Source: Solirubrobacterales bacterium (GTDB taxonomy: Bacteria; Actinomycetota; Thermoleophilia; Solirubrobacterales; Solirubrobacteraceae). From it: a stretch of 9,562 nt of DNA. Within the stretch, counting starts at the first letter, position 1. Every line of letters starts with the position of its first letter. A program made the position numbers and the translations under genes. Positions 6,088-9,562 of the stretch are shown one piece after another. The stretch covers positions 1 to 9,562 of the forward strand of contig JAFAZB010000521.1 of assembly GCA_019240015.1 (NCBI GenBank), written 5' to 3'. The notes under the pieces were generated by a model. It was not told the origin of the DNA and did no database searches. It worked only from the letters and a program-made list of their open reading frames with translations.

Positions 6088-6966
6088 TCATGTCCTCCTC
6101 ACGATCGACATCGCATCAACGGCGACCGATCCCTTGTAGCTTCCGCGGCCGGCCTCCGCTGGACGCTTCTCCTGCTGCCAGCGCCATGTATCCACGAGCT
6201 GGTTGAAGGTGAAGAAATGAAACTCAGCGATGTTGAGCTCCGAGTCGTCGAGCGACGGCAGCAGCTCCTTCAAGAGCCGGTTGGTCGCGGATCGGCCGAA
6301 CAGGTTCCAGATACCCCGCTGCTTGCGTAGGAACTTCAGCGAAGGCCCCACGCCGATCCGCATCGACATCTCGAGCAGCCGACCCCTCGCCACCTTCCCT
6401 GGGACGCCGATGAAAACGGGGAGCGTGATCCCGCGCTGGCGCTGGCGCACGATCCAGGCGCGCAGGACGTCCGCATCGAAGCACATCTGGGTGGTGATGT
6501 ACGACGCCAGGGCACTCTTCTGTGCCAGCGCCTCCTCGAGCTCGTCGGTGTCGATCAGGGGATGGTCCTCGGGGTAACCAGCGATCCCGATCATCGCCGG
6601 GCGGCGAGGGTGCTCGGCGATCGCCGGCACGAGCTCCACGGCCGAGCTGAACTCGCCTCGCGGTGGGGCGACGTCGCCGCCGATCACGAACACGTCGTCG
6701 ACCCCGGCGTCGGCCATCCCCGCGAGCAGCGCGTCCAGATGCGCGTGGTCGCGGACCATCCGCGCGGCGACGTGGACGGTGACGGCGTGACCGAGCGCCC
6801 GGAGGCGAGCGCCCACCTCGACCGAGGTGTCGGGGCCGTGCTTCGGCGAGCAGGTCACGGTCAAGCGCAGCGTCTCGGAAAGCTCGGTGGCTTCCTCCTC
6901 GCTCTTGCCGAGCGGCAGGATCTCGAAGCGCGGGCGGCGGTCGATGTCGGAGCGTGAATTGCTCAC
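6088..6966 (-). CDS. metF: 5,10-methylenetetrahydrofolate reductase (MetF-type)
   Basis: A 292-residue TIM-barrel flavoenzyme by family, interconverting 5-methyl-THF and 5,10-methylene-THF. Visible features are 'FEILP' (14-18), where the acidic residue corresponds to the catalytic Glu of 'FEFFP' in E. coli MetF; 'FVIGGD' (93-98) for the conserved Asp strand; 'GIAGYPEDHP' (127-136); 'YITTQMCFD' (156-164); and 'PVFIGVPGK' (183-191). Beside a LigM-type demethylase it probably runs in the oxidative direction to regenerate methylene-THF, rather than mainly serving methionine synthesis. The GTG at 6966 is chosen because family similarity begins about 12 residues later. No ribosome binding site is clear. 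The frame is open further upstream, but those residues look non-coding and run towards the divergent VOC gene. It is the first gene of a three-gene operon with the demethylase and the heme-oxygenase-fold protein. Confidence 0.88.
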   Translation of the reverse strand: MSNSRSDIDRRPRFEILPLGKSEEEATELSETLRLTVTCSPKHGPDTSVEVGARLRALGHAVTVHVAARMVRDHAHLDALLAGMADAGVDDVFVIGGDVAPPRGEFSSAVELVPAIAEHPRRPAMIGIAGYPEDHPLIDTDELEEALAQKSALASYITTQMCFDADVLRAWIVRQRQRGITLPVFIGVPGKVARGRLLEMSMRIGVGPSLKFLRKQRGIWNLFGRSATNRLLKELLPSLDDSELNIAEFHFFTFNQLVDTWRWQQEKRPAEAGRGSYKGSVAVDAMSIVRRT

Positions 6967-7005
6967 CGTATGTTTGAACTCTGGCCCAAAGAACCCTCTG
7001 GCGCC

Positions 7006-7035
7006 CCTATGAAATGGCCGGTAATTACCCCCCAA
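7006..7035 (-). promoter_or_regulatory. candidate promoter of the metF-ligM operon
   Basis: On the minus strand TTGGGG (7035-7030) and CATAGG (7011-7006) are separated by 18 bases, giving a start near 6999 and a leader of about 33 bases to the GTG at 6966. Both hexamers match consensus at only three positions, so this is weak. The palindrome at 7020-7029 lies in the spacer. Confidence 0.25.
7020..7029. promoter_or_regulatory. palindrome GGTAATTACC upstream of metF, possible operator
   Basis: A perfect ten-base palindrome with an AT core in an otherwise GC-rich region, between the divergent metF operon and VOC gene. Its position within the candidate metF promoter spacer suggests a regulator site. 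It is short enough to arise by chance. Confidence 0.3.
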
Positions 7036-7107
7036 TCGGGAGGGGCGAGGCAGGTCCGGCCGGCTGGTGGGGAATCGCGACCGCGATCTTCTGCGCCGGC
7101 TCCAGCC

Positions 7108-7136
7108 TTGCGGCGGTAACACGTGCCCCGTATCGC
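7108..7136 (+). promoter_or_regulatory. candidate promoter of the second VOC gene
   Basis: TTGCGG (7108-7113) and TATCGC (7131-7136) are 17 bases apart, about 40 bases before the GTG at 7177. The -35 matches at TTG only and the -10 at TAT only. It is the best candidate found but unproven. Confidence 0.25.
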
Positions 7137-7176
7137 TCGGCTACGGTTTCCTCGTCCATCGAGCCGAGGAGGGGTA

Positions 7177-7527
7177 GTGCCAAATCCGGTCGTACATTTC
7201 GAGGTATTGGGCAAGGATGCCGGCGCCCTGGCCAGGTTCTATGGCGAGGCGTTCGGCTGGCAGCTCCAGGACGTCATGGAGGGTCAGTACTTCATGGTCG
7301 ACACTGGCGGCGAGCAAACGATCGCGGGCGGCGTCGGGGCCACCGGCGAAGGCGACGAGCACGTGATGTTCTATGTCCAGGTGGAGGATCCGGCGGCCGC
7401 GCTCGATCAGATCAAGGCGCTGGGCGGCAGCACCGTGAGGGAGCCGATGGAGGTGCCGGGCGGCCCCACGATCGCGCACTTCGCCGACCCGGAGGGCCAC
7501 GTGGTGGGCCTGGTCAAGGGGGAGTAG
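7177..7527 (+). CDS. VOC-superfamily (glyoxalase-like) protein
   Basis: A 116-residue single VOC domain. The first module 'NPVVHFEVLGKDAGALARFY' (3-22) leads to 'GEAFGWQL'. The second has 'MFYVQVEDPAAALDQIKALG' (64-83), 'GGPTIAHFADPEGHVVGLV' (95-113) and a very short tail. It belongs to the small glyoxalase-like proteins common in actinomycetes; enzymatic activity is seldom demonstrated for them. His7 on the first strand could be a metal ligand, but the usual Glu on the last strand is not present (Gly111-Leu112-Val113). The start is GTG at 7177, with GAGGAGGGG two bases before it; the last GGAGG-like core is unusually close, but similarity begins exactly here. It is divergent from the metF operon and convergent with the diguanylate cyclase. 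It resembles the first VOC protein only in fold. Confidence 0.87.
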   Translation: MPNPVVHFEVLGKDAGALARFYGEAFGWQLQDVMEGQYFMVDTGGEQTIAGGVGATGEGDEHVMFYVQVEDPAAALDQIKALGGSTVREPMEVPGGPTIAHFADPEGHVVGLVKGE

Positions 7528-7531
7528 GGCG

Positions 7532-7560
7532 CGGAGCGGGGCCCCACGATGGGCCCTCCG
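7532..7560. terminator. bidirectional terminator-like hairpin after VOC2 and the diguanylate cyclase
   Basis: GGGCCC (7539-7544) pairs with GGGCCC (7551-7556) around CACGAT. An outer arm CGGA (7532-7535) pairs with TCCG (7557-7560), with a three-base bulge on one side. It starts five bases after the VOC stop and ends eight bases before the cyclase stop. No T tract is present on the plus side. Confidence 0.5.
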
Positions 7561-7568
7561 ATACCTCC

Positions 7569-9068
7569 TCAGACCAGCTGAGGCTCGCCGGCGACGGCCG
7601 GCTTGGCGAGCGCAACGGTGTTGCGCCCCGCGGACTTGCCGGCGTAAAGCGCTTCGTCGGCCCGAGCGACGAGCTCTTCCATGCTCTCGGCCCGCCATTC
7701 GGCTGCCCCCACGGTGACGGTCATCGGCCGGGGCGGTTCATTGCGCATCGGGGCGGGGGTATTCGCGACCACCGCCCGCAGGCGCTCCGCCATCTTGACT
7801 GCGCCGTCGCCGTCGGTCGAGGGGAGGATCACCAGGAACTCCTCTCCGCCCCAGCGACCGGCCACGTCCTCGGTTCGCAGCGTCGACTCGAGCACCTTGG
7901 CGAAGTGACGCAGGGCCTCATCGCCGCGGCGGTGACCGAGCTCGTCGTTGACGCACTTGAAGTGGTCGATGTCGATCAGCAGCACGGACACGTCGTGGTG
8001 GTGCCGGCGCGCAGCGCTGAGCGTCTGCTCGAGCGCTTCCTCGGTCGCGCGTCGGTTCTTGAGCATCGTCAGCGAGTCGAAGTGGGCAAGCCCGTCGAGC
8101 TCGGCATTGAGCTCCACGAGACTCCTTCGGCTGCGCATCAGCCGCGTGACCAGCAGGATGATTTCCAGACCTGCGAGGCCAAAGCCAGCCACCGCCAGCC
8201 ACGACAACCACTTAGTCGGGCCGTCGACCGAGGCATAGAGCTGTGACTCGGGAACAGTCACCAGGACTTGCCAGCCCGTCCCGCTGACCGGGACGCGTAC
8301 GAAGTACTGCTGCCCTGCGGCAGTCGAGTATGAGCCGCTGATCTGAGCCCGCTCGGCGCTGGCGAGCCTGGGGTCGGCCTGGGCCAGCGTCTGCGCCGTA
8401 GTGGGCTCCGCGGGGGGTCCCGCGATCACCCTGCCCGCGCCGTCGATCAGGTAGGCGCGGTGGCCAGGAGTAGCGATCATGTGGCTCACATAGGTCCCGA
8501 GCGGCGTGTGCGCGATCTGGTAGGCACCGCTGAACACGCGCCTGCCGCTCGCGGCGGGAAACGGGACGGCGAGGGCGACGACCGGCAAGCTGCGCGCCGC
8601 GGACGGCACCACGTCGGACACCGCGGTATGTCCGGCTACCGCAGCCGCGAGATGCGCGTATTTTCCGGTCATCACGTGACCGAGCAGCGACGGTTTCGCG
8701 GGAACGACCGCGAGTAGGCGTCCACGCCCATCCAGCAGCACCGCTGCACCGAGGCCCAGGCCTGCCGTGGTGCTCTCGAAGCGCCGCTCGCTGACGTGCG
8801 GGACCTGAAGCCAGCTCAGCGCATCGCTACGTTCGTGTGCCAGCACGTCCCCGACATACAGCGAGATGAACTCGGCCCCGAGCTGAGCCCGCGCGTCCAG
8901 GCGCTGTGCCAGCGAAGCACGGCTCTTGGACTGCGAATCCGCCAGAAACCAGGTCAGCGCGCCGATCACCAGGGCCCAGGCGACGAGCATTCCGCCCACC
9001 ACGGTCCCGGGGCGAGTCCGACGCGCTGCGGGCGCCCGACGCCCCATCCCCTGCCGTCGAGGTCGCAT
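7569..9068 (-). CDS. membrane-anchored diguanylate cyclase with extracytoplasmic sensor (GGDEF protein)
   Basis: A 499-residue enzyme predicted to make cyclic di-GMP from two GTP. A basic N-terminus precedes TM1 (22-43). A 240-residue extracytoplasmic region (44-285), Cache/PAS-like in its 'AAVLLDGRGRLLAVV' and 'RAYLIDGAGRVIAGP' strands, is followed by TM2 (287-308). The GGDEF domain (326-487) has metal-binding Asp366 in 'LLIDIDHFK', 'NDELGHRRGDEAL' (374-386), the active-site 'GGEEF' (407-411) and an inhibitory I-site R398-T-E-D401 five residues before it. The usual 'LTGLxNR' reads 'LTMLKNRR', with Met335 replacing Gly. With the main motifs intact the enzyme is probably active and product-inhibited. 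The ATG at 9068 is chosen because it closely precedes TM1; upstream in-frame codons look non-coding. It is divergent from the amidohydrolase gene. The sensed ligand is unknown. Confidence 0.9.
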   Translation of the reverse strand: MRPRRQGMGRRAPAARRTRPGTVVGGMLVAWALVIGALTWFLADSQSKSRASLAQRLDARAQLGAEFISLYVGDVLAHERSDALSWLQVPHVSERRFESTTAGLGLGAAVLLDGRGRLLAVVPAKPSLLGHVMTGKYAHLAAAVAGHTAVSDVVPSAARSLPVVALAVPFPAASGRRVFSGAYQIAHTPLGTYVSHMIATPGHRAYLIDGAGRVIAGPPAEPTTAQTLAQADPRLASAERAQISGSYSTAAGQQYFVRVPVSGTGWQVLVTVPESQLYASVDGPTKWLSWLAVAGFGLAGLEIILLVTRLMRSRRSLVELNAELDGLAHFDSLTMLKNRRATEEALEQTLSAARRHHHDVSVLLIDIDHFKCVNDELGHRRGDEALRHFAKVLESTLRTEDVAGRWGGEEFLVILPSTDGDGAVKMAERLRAVVANTPAPMRNEPPRPMTVTVGAAEWRAESMEELVARADEALYAGKSAGRNTVALAKPAVAGEPQLV

Positions 9069-9091
9069 ATATCCGCTCTTATCGGGTGCAT

Positions 9092-9106
9092 TCAAGGGTT
9101 GCTTGA
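9092..9106. promoter_or_regulatory. inverted repeat TCAAG-GGTTG-CTTGA upstream of the diguanylate cyclase
   Basis: Five-base arms around a five-base spacer, 24 bases before the cyclase start. On the cyclase strand a GATAAG sequence lies between this repeat and the ATG and could be a -10 box. It might be a regulator site or chance; no -35 box is convincing. Confidence 0.25.
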
Positions 9107-9233
9107 GCCGTCCGCGCGCCAATTTGACGCCGTTCGACGTGCGCATTGCGTACGCGACGACGCACGCCGTCCGAGATGCCCCCCACCCAACTCTGTGTGA
9201 GCATTCCACGTAGCATCCAAGCTAATGTGTACT

Positions 9234-9247
9234 AAGTCGATTGACTT
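9234..9247. promoter_or_regulatory. inverted repeat AAGTC-GATT-GACTT upstream of the amidohydrolase
   Basis: Perfect five-base arms around GATT, located 18 bases before the ATG at 9266 and immediately before a TACTAT -10-like box, in the most AT-rich stretch of the window. The location is typical for an operator. The binding protein is unknown. Confidence 0.35.
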
Positions 9248-9249
9248 GC

Positions 9250-9255
9250 TACTAT
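9250..9255 (+). promoter_or_regulatory. candidate -10 box TACTAT of the amidohydrolase
   Basis: TACTAT fits TANNNT (four of six consensus positions) and predicts a start near 9262, only a few bases before the ATG, so the mRNA would be nearly leaderless. This agrees with the absence of a ribosome binding site. No clear -35 element is seen. Confidence 0.35.
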
Positions 9256-9265
9256 CCGTCCCCCG

Positions 9266-9562
9266 ATGCGGGGCGACCTTCATCAGCACATCTGGACCGA
9301 GTCGCTTTTGGATGCGCTCGAGGCGCGCAGGAACCATCCCTTCGTAAGACGCGAGGGCGGGCTCGCGGTCGTGCATTGCGCGGCGGAGCACCCGTACGTG
9401 ATCGAGGTCGCCTCCGAGTCGCCCGACAGGCGGGCCGCGCTCCTCCACGCGGATGGACTCGACCTCGCGCTGATCGCGATCTCCAGTCCGATCGGAATCG
9501 AGGCGCTGCCGCACGACGAAGCGCACAACCTGATCGGCGCACACCTGGACGGCGTAGCCGAG
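9266..9562 (+). CDS. amidohydrolase-family metal-dependent hydrolase, N-terminal part (3' partial)
   Basis: The first 99 codons of a frame that is still open at the window end. The start 'MRGDLHQHIWTESLLDALEA' contains the D-x-H-x-H strand-1 motif (Asp4, His6, His8) that supplies two metal ligands in amidohydrolase-superfamily TIM barrels. This is followed by 'GLDLALIAISSPIGIE' (64-79), matching a second barrel strand. The superfamily includes hydrolases, deaminases and decarboxylases such as ACMSD and LigW; the visible part cannot tell them apart. The ATG at 9266 has no ribosome binding site and sits just after a -10-like box, so translation may be leaderless. A perfect inverted repeat precedes the promoter. 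The gene is divergent from the diguanylate cyclase, with 197 bases between the starts. Confidence 0.8.
   Translation, partial: MRGDLHQHIWTESLLDALEARRNHPFVRREGGLAVVHCAAEHPYVIEVASESPDRRAALLHADGLDLALIAISSPIGIEALPHDEAHNLIGAHLDGVAE

Noticed and set aside
7014..8246. Long open frame of 410 codons on the plus strand
   Set aside because: It runs across the metF upstream region, out of frame through the VOC gene and antisense to the GGDEF domain. Its composition is that of a shadow frame and no domain is visible.
9241..9246. TTGACT as a -35 box for the amidohydrolase
   Set aside because: A -10 at normal distance would fall on or after the ATG at 9266, so it cannot serve this gene; it is better seen as part of the inverted repeat.
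1..9562. CRISPR array, insertion sequence, tRNA, rRNA or riboswitch
   Set aside because: No regularly spaced repeats, transposase, terminal inverted repeats, cloverleaf or conserved riboswitch core was recognised when reading both strands.

Overview
The window is high-GC bacterial DNA, densely packed and read on both strands. It most likely comes from an actinomycete, possibly of the Solirubrobacterales/Thermoleophilia type. The clues are a PPOX-class F420-dependent oxidoreductase tail, GTG starts, starts without a clear ribosome binding site, TANNNT-type -10 boxes and the general protein style. The lineage is inferred from gene style only; no rRNA or tRNA gene is visible.

Layout. 1-215 (+): C-terminal end of a PPOX-class flavin/F420 enzyme. 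239-823 (-): TetR-family repressor, divergent from 986-2524 (+), a 14-TM DHA2-type MFS exporter. Between them lie a near-consensus promoter and three evenly spaced GGAGG-N3-CCTCC operators. 2530-2970 (-): small membrane protein of the phage-holin-4/YvlD type, whose poly-arginine tail is encoded by a long hairpin. 3032-3466 (+): effector-less AraC regulator, followed by 3507-3935 (+), a VOC-fold protein. 6966 down to 3932 (-): a tight three-gene operon of methylenetetrahydrofolate reductase (metF), a LigM/DesA-type tetrahydrofolate-dependent O-demethylase and a heme-oxygenase-fold (TenA/CADD-like) protein. 7177-7527 (+): a second VOC protein. 7569-9068 (-): membrane-anchored GGDEF diguanylate cyclase. 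9266-9562 (+): start of an amidohydrolase, cut by the window end.

How the genes work together. The central operon makes biochemical sense. The LigM-like enzyme would move an aryl methyl group to tetrahydrofolate, and MetF run in the oxidative direction would return 5-methyl-THF to 5,10-methylene-THF. The third gene starts on an ATGA overlap with the demethylase stop, so it is probably translationally coupled. It belongs to a fold that includes di-metal enzymes, but the last metal-binding helix looks lost. The TetR/MFS pair is a self-contained drug- or metabolite-efflux switch with an unusually clear operator array. The AraC/VOC pair, second VOC gene, diguanylate cyclase and amidohydrolase have no demonstrable functional link to these.

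The most interesting points are the methyl-transfer operon with its apparent pseudo-enzyme, the triple operator, and the convergent genes that share one CTAG as both stop codons. No mobile element, CRISPR array, RNA gene or integration site was seen. No stretch longer than about 210 bases lacks a gene.
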